Part shown: positions 1-5,153 of the stretch, one piece after another | Numbering within the stretch: the first letter of the stretch is position 1 | Layout: each line of letters opens with the position of its first letter | Source: Acidobacteriota bacterium | GTDB lineage: Bacteria > Acidobacteriota > Blastocatellia > Pyrinomonadales > Pyrinomonadaceae | NCBI GenBank assembly: GCA_019247865.1 | Contig: JAFBAJ010000702.1 | Coordinates: 1-5,153, forward strand | Direction of reading: 5' to 3' | Length of the DNA: 5,153 bases | Translations under genes and position numbers: made by a program | Notes under the pieces: model-generated | What the model saw: only the letters and a program-made list of their open reading frames with translations | Told to the model about the DNA's origin: nothing | The model's database searches: none

Positions 1-1
1 C

Positions 2-2017
2 GCTTACGGTTTCTTTCGCAACCAGAGATTCGACGCGCGCAATCCTTTGGCTTCGTCCAAAGACCCGCTGACGCAGGCGCAGTATGGCCTCAGCATCGGC
101 GGCCCACTGCGTCGTGACCGGACTTTTCTCTTCACTAACTTTGAGCAGACGCGGCGCAACGACGCGGCCGTCATCACCATCGCGCCCGCGGCCGTCTCAG
201 CCATCAACACGCGCCTCAATGCCATCAACTTTCGCGGCCCGCGGATAGAGACGGGACTGGCGCCGAGCGGCTACGACGTGACCAACTTTTTCGCGCGCGT
301 CGATCACCGGCTCAACGACCGGAACCTGCTCACGGCGAGATATAGCCTGTACGACATTTCTGCTTCAAACTCGCGCAACGTCGGCGGGCTCAATTCCGTC
401 AGCCGGGGCGCTGCGCTGGGCGATCTGGATCAGACGTTTGCGCTCAATGCCGTGACCAATCTCTCAACGCGTTCGATCAACGAGGCGCGCTTTCAATACA
501 CGCGCAGCCGCCTGACAGCTCCGGTCAATGATGAAGTCGGCCCGGCGGTCAACATACAGGGCGTGGCGAGCTTCGGCACGGCGACCTTCTCGCCGCTCGC
601 GCGCGACATAGACCTTTTTGAAGTGGTGGACAACGTCTCCACACAGCGCGGCGCGCATGCCCTCAAGGGCGGCGTGGATTTTCTCTACAATCGCGTCAAC
701 ATTCTTTTTCCAGGCGCGTTGCAGGGCGTTTACACATTCACTTCGCTCCCGAATTTCCTGGCCGGCAACTACTCGCAGTTCCAGCAGGCATTCGGCGCGC
801 CCACGCAGTTTCAGTCGAACCCGAACATAGGGCTCTTCATACAGGACGAGTGGAAGCCGCGCGCGGATCTGACGCTCAACCTGGGGCTGCGTTACGACGC
901 GCAGTTTCTGCCCGACCCGATCCGGACGGACGTGAATAACTTCGCGCCCAGACTGGGCATCGCCTACGCGCCCGGAGACCGCAAAACAGTTTTTCGTTTG
1001 AGCGCGGGGCTCTATTACGACCGCATCCCTCTGCGCGCGACCTCGAACGCGTTGCAGCGCGACGGCTCGAAATATCTGGTCGCGCAGCTCGTGCCGACGG
1101 ATGCCGGCGCGCCGGTCTTCCCGAACGTGCTCGCGTCATTTCCGACGACGCTGACGACGAAGCCGAACATCACGATCATCGACCCTCAGATCGAGAACAG
1201 CTACGCCGAGCAGTTCAACTTTCAGATCGAGCGCGAGCTGCCGTGGCATGCTTCCCTCTCGGCCGGGTACATACACCTGCGCGGGTTGCATCTGATCCTG
1301 TCGCGGAACGTCAATGTGCCGCGCTTCCCTGCTTCGGCGGGCGTGCCGAACCTCGGGCGTCCGAATCCGAACTTCGGCAACATCGGGAGGTTTGAAAGCT
1401 CCGGCGACTCTTATTACAACGGCTTCGTGGCGACCTACAACCAGCGCGCGTCGCGTTGGAACAGCCTGCGCGTCTCGTACACCTTCTCGAAGACGATTGA
1501 TAACGCTGGCAACTTCTTCTTCAGCACGCCGCAGAACAACTTTGACCTGCGCGATGATCGCGGGCTCTCGGACAATGACCAGCGTCATCGACTGACTCTG
1601 AGCGGCTCGCTCGAAGCCCCGCGCGAAGCCAACGCGTCCGGCCTGCGGCGCGCGCTCGAAGGCTTTCAGCTCAACTACATTTTCACGTATGCATCGCGGC
1701 TGCCGTTCAATGTCCTGCTCGGCGCAGACCGCAATTTTGATACGAACTTCAACGACCGCCCCATTGGAGTCGGGCGCAACACCGGGCGCGGCTTTGACTA
1801 CGCCTCGCTCGACCTGCGCCTGAGCCGCAGCTTCAGCCTGACCGAGCGGCTCAAACTGGAAGCTCTGGTTGAAGGCTTTAACGTCCTGAACCGCACGAAC
1901 CTGCAACTGCCGAACAACACCTTCGGCACGGGCACGCTGCCGCGCGCGACCTTCGGCCAGCCGACCGCCGCCGGTGACCCGCGTCAGATTCAGTTCGGTT
2001 TGAGATTAAGTTACTAA
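2..2017 (+). CDS. TonB-dependent receptor, Oar-like, C-terminal part (5' end outside window)
   Basis: The reading frame is open to the left edge, so the true start lies upstream; the TTG at 47 is an internal Leu codon, not a start. The 671 visible residues begin with the end of the plug region (AYGFFRNQRFDARNP, then YGLSIGGPLRRDRTFLF at about residues 28-44), which is typical of Oar-like receptors. A 22-stranded-type beta-barrel follows: alternating aromatic/polar strands, IGLFIQDEWK near 276-285, NLGLRYD near 293-299, and late in the barrel FNVLNRTN. It ends QFGLRLSY, an aromatic terminal residue as expected for outer-membrane barrels (Tyr rather than the commoner Phe). Full-length relatives are about 950-1100 residues, so the signal peptide, a probable carboxypeptidase-regulatory-like domain and most of the plug are missing here. 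It would import a substrate across the outer membrane using TonB energy; the substrate cannot be read from the sequence. The fragment has no Met and no Cys. It probably heads an operon with the two lipoprotein genes that follow. Confidence 0.9.
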   Translation, partial: AYGFFRNQRFDARNPLASSKDPLTQAQYGLSIGGPLRRDRTFLFTNFEQTRRNDAAVITIAPAAVSAINTRLNAINFRGPRIETGLAPSGYDVTNFFARVDHRLNDRNLLTARYSLYDISASNSRNVGGLNSVSRGAALGDLDQTFALNAVTNLSTRSINEARFQYTRSRLTAPVNDEVGPAVNIQGVASFGTATFSPLARDIDLFEVVDNVSTQRGAHALKGGVDFLYNRVNILFPGALQGVYTFTSLPNFLAGNYSQFQQAFGAPTQFQSNPNIGLFIQDEWKPRADLTLNLGLRYDAQFLPDPIRTDVNNFAPRLGIAYAPGDRKTVFRLSAGLYYDRIPLRATSNALQRDGSKYLVAQLVPTDAGAPVFPNVLASFPTTLTTKPNITIIDPQIENSYAEQFNFQIERELPWHASLSAGYIHLRGLHLILSRNVNVPRFPASAGVPNLGRPNPNFGNIGRFESSGDSYYNGFVATYNQRASRWNSLRVSYTFSKTIDNAGNFFFSTPQNNFDLRDDRGLSDNDQRHRLTLSGSLEAPREANASGLRRALEGFQLNYIFTYASRLPFNVLLGADRNFDTNFNDRPIGVGRNTGRGFDYASLDLRLSRSFSLTERLKLEALVEGFNVLNRTNLQLPNNTFGTGTLPRATFGQPTAAGDPRQIQFGLRLSY

Positions 2018-2027
2018 GGTAAAAAAT
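2015..2027 (+). promoter_or_regulatory. Ribosome binding site of the propeller lipoprotein gene, overlapping the receptor stop codon
   Basis: AAGG at 2016-2019 shares two bases with the TAA stop of the receptor gene (2015-2017) and lies 8 bases before the ATG at 2028. This spacing supports that start. The overlap suggests that ribosomes ending on the receptor reading frame can start the next gene (translational coupling). Confidence 0.6.
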
Positions 2028-3275
2028 ATGTGGAAAGCAATAGCTTTGATAGCCTGCTCGGCACTCCTGTGTGCGGGCTGCGCCAGCCAGAAAGACCTCG
2101 ACACGACCTCTGCGAACAGCGCGCCGCAGCCTGTGCGTGTCTCGACGGAGAACACGGATGCGGCCGAGCCTGCCGTGGCGACTTCGGCTGACGGCTCAAC
2201 TTTTGTCGCCTGGGTCGAGCATCGCGCGGACGGTCAGGCAGATGTGTTTCTGACCAAATATAATGCGAGTGGAGGGCAGGCGTTCGCGCCCGTGCGCGTC
2301 AATCCCGAAGCCGGGCGCGCGACGGCCTGGCGCGGAGATCAGCCGACCATCGCGGTCGCCGCAGACGGCGCGGTCTACGTCAACTGGACTGCGCGCGTCG
2401 CGGCGAAGGGGCACGAAACCAATCTCTATCTTTCGACCTCGCGCGACGGCGGCAGGAGTTTCGAGTCGCCCGTCAGGATCAATGACGACGAGAAGCCTGC
2501 TCAGCACGGAATGCATTCGATGGCTCTGGGCAAAGACGGCCGGCTATACTTCGCCTGGCTCGACGAAAGAAATCTGAGTCCGGCGGCTCCGGTCGAAAAG
2601 CACCGCGGCGAAGTGCACGCGATGGAGAGCAACCGCGAGCTTTTCACAGCCTATTCCGCAGACGGAGGGCGCACCATCTCGCGCAATCAACTGGTCGCGC
2701 GCGAAGCCTGCCCGTGCTGCAAGACTGCTCTGACAGTCGCGCCAGACGGCCACGTGTACGTCGGCTTTCGTCAGGTCTTGAAGGGCGATTACAGGCACAT
2801 CGCCGTCGCCTCTTCCGCAGATGGAGGGCGCACGTTCAGCGCGCCTTTAATCGTGAGCGATGACCAATGGGTGATCGCGGGCTGTCCAGTCTCCGGCCCT
2901 GCGCTGCTGGCCGAAGATGGTGGCGCGCTCAAGGTTTTGTGGTATACCGAAGGCGACGCGGGTGAGCGCGGGCTCTATCTGACGCAATCGCTGGACGGCG
3001 GGCGCACGTTTTCCGCTCGCCGGTTAGTCTCCAAAGGCCAAATCCACGGCACGCCGCTGCTCCTTCATCTGAATGACGGCAACAGTCTCGCGCTCTGGCA
3101 GGCCGTGGAGAACGGGTTGATGTCCGCAGACATCTCGAAAGATGGAAGCATCACAAGCAGCACCTCTGTGCTCAAGCAGGCTTCGCTTCCGTCCGCCGCG
3201 ATCTCAAGCGGTCACGCAGTGGTGGCCTACATCTCGACACTCAACAACCAGCGCAGCATCTGGTTCAAATCCTGA
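2028..3275 (+). CDS. Asp-box beta-propeller lipoprotein with CPCC motif (usually annotated sialidase-like)
   Basis: A 415-residue protein. Residues 1-18 form a lipoprotein signal peptide (MWK, hydrophobic stretch, LLCAGC) with Cys18 as the likely lipidation site, so it is membrane-anchored and faces the periplasm or cell surface. Four Asp-boxes of the form S-x-D-G-G-R-x-F/I start at Ser138, Ser210, Ser263 and Ser321. Between them are blade-like strands such as DGRLYFAWLDE (170-180) and DGHVYVGFR (240-248), so the fold is a six-bladed-type BNR propeller. The sialidase FRIP-type arginine motif is not visible, so true sialidase activity is doubtful. Cys228-Pro-Cys230-Cys231 and Cys286 in GCPVSGP stand out; these match, from memory, a recurring family of sialidase-labelled proteins with C-x-C-C and CPV(N/S)GP. 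Such cysteines could bind a metal or form disulfides. It sits 10 bases after the receptor gene and 19 before a CusF-like copper protein, which hints at a role in metal handling. The fold is fairly sure; the function is unknown. Confidence 0.85.
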   Translation: MWKAIALIACSALLCAGCASQKDLDTTSANSAPQPVRVSTENTDAAEPAVATSADGSTFVAWVEHRADGQADVFLTKYNASGGQAFAPVRVNPEAGRATAWRGDQPTIAVAADGAVYVNWTARVAAKGHETNLYLSTSRDGGRSFESPVRINDDEKPAQHGMHSMALGKDGRLYFAWLDERNLSPAAPVEKHRGEVHAMESNRELFTAYSADGGRTISRNQLVAREACPCCKTALTVAPDGHVYVGFRQVLKGDYRHIAVASSADGGRTFSAPLIVSDDQWVIAGCPVSGPALLAEDGGALKVLWYTEGDAGERGLYLTQSLDGGRTFSARRLVSKGQIHGTPLLLHLNDGNSLALWQAVENGLMSADISKDGSITSSTSVLKQASLPSAAISSGHAVVAYISTLNNQRSIWFKS

Positions 3276-3280
3276 ATGAG

Positions 3281-3294
3281 AAGGAGCGAATGAA
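3281..3294 (+). promoter_or_regulatory. Shine-Dalgarno AAGGAG that selects the TTG start at 3295
   Basis: AAGGAG at 3281-3286 is a near-perfect ribosome binding site, 8 bases before the TTG at 3295. The two nearby ATGs (3276 and 3290) are in other frames and hit stops after five and two codons. In the frame of the CusF-like protein a TGA lies at 3277-3279 and no ATG or GTG follows it before 3295, so TTG is the supported start. Confidence 0.7.
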
Positions 3295-3705
3295 TTGAGA
3301 TTCACACGCCGCGCTCGCCAGGGGAGCAAGCTCATCGCCGCCGCGCTCGGCGCAGTGTTCGTGCTCTTCGCCATCTCCTGCCGGAATCAGGAGCGCCCGC
3401 CCGCGAATCGAACCGCACGTCAGACGCCGACCGAAGCGCCGCTCCCCAGCCCGCAGGTCAAGAGCTATTACGGAGCAGGCGTCATCACCAAGATCGTGCT
3501 CGAAAATCCGTACGACAAATCTCTCGCCTCGGTCGAACTGGATCACGGCGAGATCGTCGGCCTCATGCCTGCGATGAAGATGGAGTTTTACGTCAAAGAG
3601 AGAGCCATGCTCAACGGCCTCAAGGTCGGCGACAAGGTGGATTTCACGATTGAAGACAAGGGCGGGGCAGAACAGATTTCGGCTATCACGAAGACAAAAA
3701 AATAG
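3295..3705 (+). CDS. CusF-like copper-binding lipoprotein
   Basis: A 136-residue protein starting with TTG. Basic residues (RFTRRARQGSK), a hydrophobic stretch (13-27) and the lipobox AISC form a lipoprotein signal with lipidation at Cys29. A Pro/Thr-rich linker (about 34-54) leads to a small beta-barrel domain of the CusF_Ec copper-binding type (about 59-133). The key segment is DHGEIVGLMPAMKMEFYV: His84, Met94 and Met96 line up with the copper ligands His36, Met47 and Met49 of E. coli CusF. The Trp44 that caps Cu(I) in CusF appears to be Met91 here. GLKVGDKVDFTIE (108-120) is the typical following strand. In known systems this domain passes Cu(I) or Ag(I) to an efflux pump, or is found near SCO-type copper chaperones; no CusABC or SCO gene lies in this window. 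The gene follows the propeller lipoprotein gene by 19 bases and is probably co-transcribed. The CusF-like fold is well supported; the precise partner is unknown. Confidence 0.88.
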   Translation: MRFTRRARQGSKLIAAALGAVFVLFAISCRNQERPPANRTARQTPTEAPLPSPQVKSYYGAGVITKIVLENPYDKSLASVELDHGEIVGLMPAMKMEFYVKERAMLNGLKVGDKVDFTIEDKGGAEQISAITKTKK

Positions 3706-3788
3706 GTCTCACGCAAAGGCGCAAAGACGCAAAGAAAGACATTCATGCTTTTCTTTGCGTCTTTGCGCCTTTGCGTGAGACTGTTTTT
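3696..3788. terminator. Probable two-way intrinsic terminator between convergent genes
   Basis: The long hairpin at 3706-3781 is followed on the + strand by T5 (3784-3788). For transcripts from the right it is followed by U7, the complement of A3696-3702 inside the last codons of the CusF-like gene. Its place between convergent gene sets fits a shared terminator. The 32-bp stem is far longer than a usual 7-12 bp terminator stem and has interspersed A/T-rich stretches, so efficiency is uncertain. Confidence 0.6.
3706..3781. repeat. Perfect 32-bp inverted repeat made of 8-base units (dispersed palindrome-like element)
   Basis: The left arm 3706-3737 is exactly reverse-complementary to 3750-3781, with a 12-base loop (3738-3749). 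Each arm contains three tandem 8-base units: ACGCAAAG (3711-3718), GCGCAAAG (3719-3726) and ACGCAAAG (3727-3734), flanked by GTCTC and AAA. It begins on the first base after the TAG of the CusF-like gene and ends 5 bases before the etfA stop codon. The same CGCAAAG-type wording recurs, from memory, between genes in many unrelated bacterial genomes, so this looks like a copy of a dispersed repeat rather than a locally evolved hairpin. Confidence 0.85.
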
Positions 3789-4764
3789 ATCCTTTGAGCT
3801 TCTTGATCTCTTCGGTCAGCACCGGCACGGCGTCGAAGAGGTCGCCGACGATACCGTAGTCTGCGATGTCGAAGATGGGTGCTTCCGGGTCTTTGTTGAT
3901 GGCGACGATGGTGCCGGAGTTCTTCATCCCGACGAGATGCTGGATCGCGCCGCTGATGCCGAGCGCGATGTAAAGTTTGGGCGCGACGGTCTGGCCGGAA
4001 GAACCTATCTGCCGGTCAATGGGCAGCCATTCCGCGTCGCAGATCGGACGCGACGCGGCGATGTCGCCGCCGAGCGCCGCCGCCAGCTTTTCCGCCAGCT
4101 CGATATTGTCCTTGCTCTTGATGCCGCGCCCGATGGCGACGATGACATCAGCCTTCGACAGATCGACCGCCTGTTTGACCTCCTGGAAAGGAGCTTCGGG
4201 CGTCATGCGCACCTCGCCGACCTCGACCGGCATAGTCTCGACCGGAGCACTCGCGCTTCCCTTCTGCGCCTGATCGCCGCGGTACGCGCCCGATTGAAAT
4301 GTCGCGAACACGGGCGCTTCGCCGTCGGAGACGACATCCGCGTCCATCTTGCCGAGGAAGATGCGGCGCGTGAAAGTCACTTTGCCGTCCGCCGTCTTGG
4401 CCCGGATGCAATCGCTGATTAAACCTTTGCCGAAACGCGCGGCCAGCTTCGGCGCGTAATCGCGCACGAGATACGTGTGCGGCATGATGACGTACTGCGG
4501 ATTGAGGGCGCGCACGACGCTCTCCATCGCATCCGCGTAGCCGTCCGGCGTGTACTCTTTGAGCTTCTCGTTCTCCGCGTACACGACCTTGCTCAAAGCA
4601 TAAGCCGCGACCTCTTCGGCCAGGCCCTGCGCGCCCGAGCCGACGACGACCGCCGACACGTCCAGGCCGAGAGATGCGCCGAGCGCCTGGGCCGCCGCAA
4701 CAGCTTCAAAGGAAGTTTTATTCAATACTCCGTCGCGGTGCTCCGCGAAAACCAGAATGCTCAT
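3787..4764 (-). CDS. etfA: Electron transfer flavoprotein subunit alpha
   Basis: A complete 325-residue protein, normal length for EtfA/FixB. Residues 1 to about 190 form the N-terminal ETF domain (start [31 protein letters not shown] near 92-110). The C-terminal FAD-binding domain (about 200-320) has the expected motifs: GRG at 212-214, SRP at 238-240, [10 protein letters not shown] at 251-260, the signature [16 protein letters not shown] at 264-279, AINKD at 288-292 and DYGIVGDLF at 302-310. With EtfB it forms a soluble FAD- and AMP-containing heterodimer that accepts electrons from acyl-CoA dehydrogenases and related flavoenzymes and delivers them to ETF:quinone oxidoreductase. The ATG at 4764 gives the canonical N-terminus. 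It lies 18 bases downstream of the etfB stop, forming an etfBA operon. No fused ferredoxin domain is present. Confidence 0.97.
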   Translation of the reverse strand: MSILVFAEHRDGVLNKTSFEAVAAAQALGASLGLDVSAVVVGSGAQGLAEEVAAYALSKVVYAENEKLKEYTPDGYADAMESVVRALNPQYVIMPHTYLVRDYAPKLAARFGKGLISDCIRAKTADGKVTFTRRIFLGKMDADVVSDGEAPVFATFQSGAYRGDQAQKGSASAPVETMPVEVGEVRMTPEAPFQEVKQAVDLSKADVIVAIGRGIKSKDNIELAEKLAAALGGDIAASRPICDAEWLPIDRQIGSSGQTVAPKLYIALGISGAIQHLVGMKNSGTIVAINKDPEAPIFDIADYGIVGDLFDAVPVLTEEIKKLKG

Positions 4765-4784
4765 GATCTTATTTTTATACCTTT
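4765..4784 (-). promoter_or_regulatory. Weak, distant Shine-Dalgarno of etfA in an AT-rich spacer
   Basis: On the - strand, AAAGG (4784-4780) overlaps the etfB stop TAA (4785-4783) and is followed by a 15-base AT-rich spacer before the ATG. This is longer than the usual 5-10 bases, so etfA probably depends partly on coupling to etfB translation. The core TATAAAAAT resembles a -10 box, but no convincing -35 was recognised. Confidence 0.35.
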
Positions 4785-5153
4785 AGATGACGCGCGCTTC
4801 GTTACGCAGCTTCTCGGCCAGCGCGACCGCGCCCGCTTTGGCGTCGCCGTCGCCGAGGAACTGCGTCTGCTTGGTCTTTTCCGGAAGATAGATTTTTTCG
4901 ATGCGTTGGTGCGAAGGGCGCGCGGTCGCTTCACTTGCGGGCGTGATCTCTTTGATCTCTTTCTTCTTCGCCGCCATGATGCCCTTCAGCGTCGCATAGC
5001 GAATCTGGCTGATGCCGGACTGAATGGTTAAGAGCGCGGGCTTGGTCATCGTGTACCACTGATACCAGCCGCTCTCCAGCTCGCGCTTCACGCGCAGCTG
5101 CTCGCCCGACCAATCGACCTCGATGACGATGGTCGCGTGCGGCAGGCCGAGGA
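4783..5153 (-). CDS. etfB: Electron transfer flavoprotein subunit beta, C-terminal part (5' end outside window)
   Basis: The frame is open through the right edge; 122 codons plus a TAA stop (4785-4783) are visible, about half of a typical 250-260 residue EtfB. The fragment starts LGLPHATIVIEV, the conserved stretch near the AMP-binding site. It continues VKRELESGWYQWY and PALLTIQSGISQIRYATL, which correspond to the EtfB signature region, then KGIMAAKKKEIKEI. The RYATLKGIMAAKKK segment (residues 51-64 of the fragment) corresponds to the recognition loop by which ETF docks to its dehydrogenase partners. The tail KAGAVALAEKLRNEARVI is a typical EtfB C-terminus. The GTG at 5091 is an internal Val codon, not a start. 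The gene is upstream of, and 18 bases from, etfA on the same strand. Confidence 0.95.
   Translation of the reverse strand, partial: LGLPHATIVIEVDWSGEQLRVKRELESGWYQWYTMTKPALLTIQSGISQIRYATLKGIMAAKKKEIKEITPASEATARPSHQRIEKIYLPEKTKQTQFLGDGDAKAGAVALAEKLRNEARVI

Noticed and set aside
47..49. TTG at 47 as the start of the receptor gene
   Set aside because: The frame continues upstream with conserved Oar-like residues (GFFRNQRFDARN), so the protein clearly begins before the window.
1136..1906. A 256-codon - strand reading frame inside the receptor gene
   Set aside because: It is a shadow of the GC-rich codon pattern of the receptor; there is no recognisable domain, no clear ribosome binding site, and the + strand frame carries clear family motifs.
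3295..3330. Twin-arginine (Tat) signal on the CusF-like protein (FTRRARQ)
   Set aside because: The arginine pair lacks the S/T-RR-x-F-L-K consensus, and the following hydrophobic stretch ends in a good lipobox (AISC), so a lipoprotein signal explains it.
3711..3771. Tandem 8-base units as a CRISPR array
   Set aside because: Units are directly adjacent with no spacers, only three per arm, and arranged as an inverted repeat.
3745..4422. A 225-codon + strand reading frame starting in the palindrome and running across etfA
   Set aside because: It is antisense to the complete, motif-rich etfA. Its first residues (FFASLRLCVRLF) are the translated repeat arm, a familiar annotation artefact, and no domain is recognisable.
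4477..5031. A 184-codon + strand reading frame across the etfB/etfA junction
   Set aside because: It is antisense to both Etf genes and shows no protein family features.

Overview
The window is dense, GC-rich bacterial DNA (roughly 60% G+C by eye) from a Gram-negative (diderm) organism. The large Oar-like TonB-dependent receptor, a lipoprotein beta-propeller with Asp-boxes and the general protein style suggest Acidobacteriota, perhaps a Blastocatellia-like member. That placement is inferred from family resemblance only; no rRNA or other taxonomic marker is present.

Layout: three genes run left to right. They are the C-terminal two thirds of a TonB-dependent outer-membrane receptor (open at the left edge, ends 2017), a 415-residue lipoprotein with four Asp-boxes and a Cys-Pro-Cys-Cys motif (2028-3275), and a 136-residue CusF-like copper-binding lipoprotein (3295-3705, TTG start). 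Gaps of 10 and 19 bases, each with a Shine-Dalgarno sequence close to the preceding stop codon, indicate one transcript. Two genes run right to left: the end of etfB (open at the right edge, ends 4783) and complete etfA (4764-3787), the two subunits of electron transfer flavoprotein. The two sets converge on an 81-base gap almost wholly filled by a perfect 32-bp inverted repeat built from 8-base units (3706-3781). It has T-runs on both sides and so looks like a two-way terminator, and it also looks like a copy of a dispersed repeat.

How the genes may work together: the rightward genes encode an outer-membrane receptor, a lipid-anchored propeller with conserved-looking cysteines, and a lipid-anchored copper chaperone-like domain. 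This suggests an envelope system for metal (copper) handling or delivery, perhaps to a copper enzyme. The copper link rests mainly on the CusF-like gene; the roles of the other two are inference. The leftward etfBA pair is ordinary metabolism: it takes electrons from acyl-CoA dehydrogenases and similar flavoenzymes and passes them to the quinone pool. The most unusual items are the propeller/CusF pairing, the long palindrome, and a receptor fragment of 671 residues with no methionine and no cysteine.
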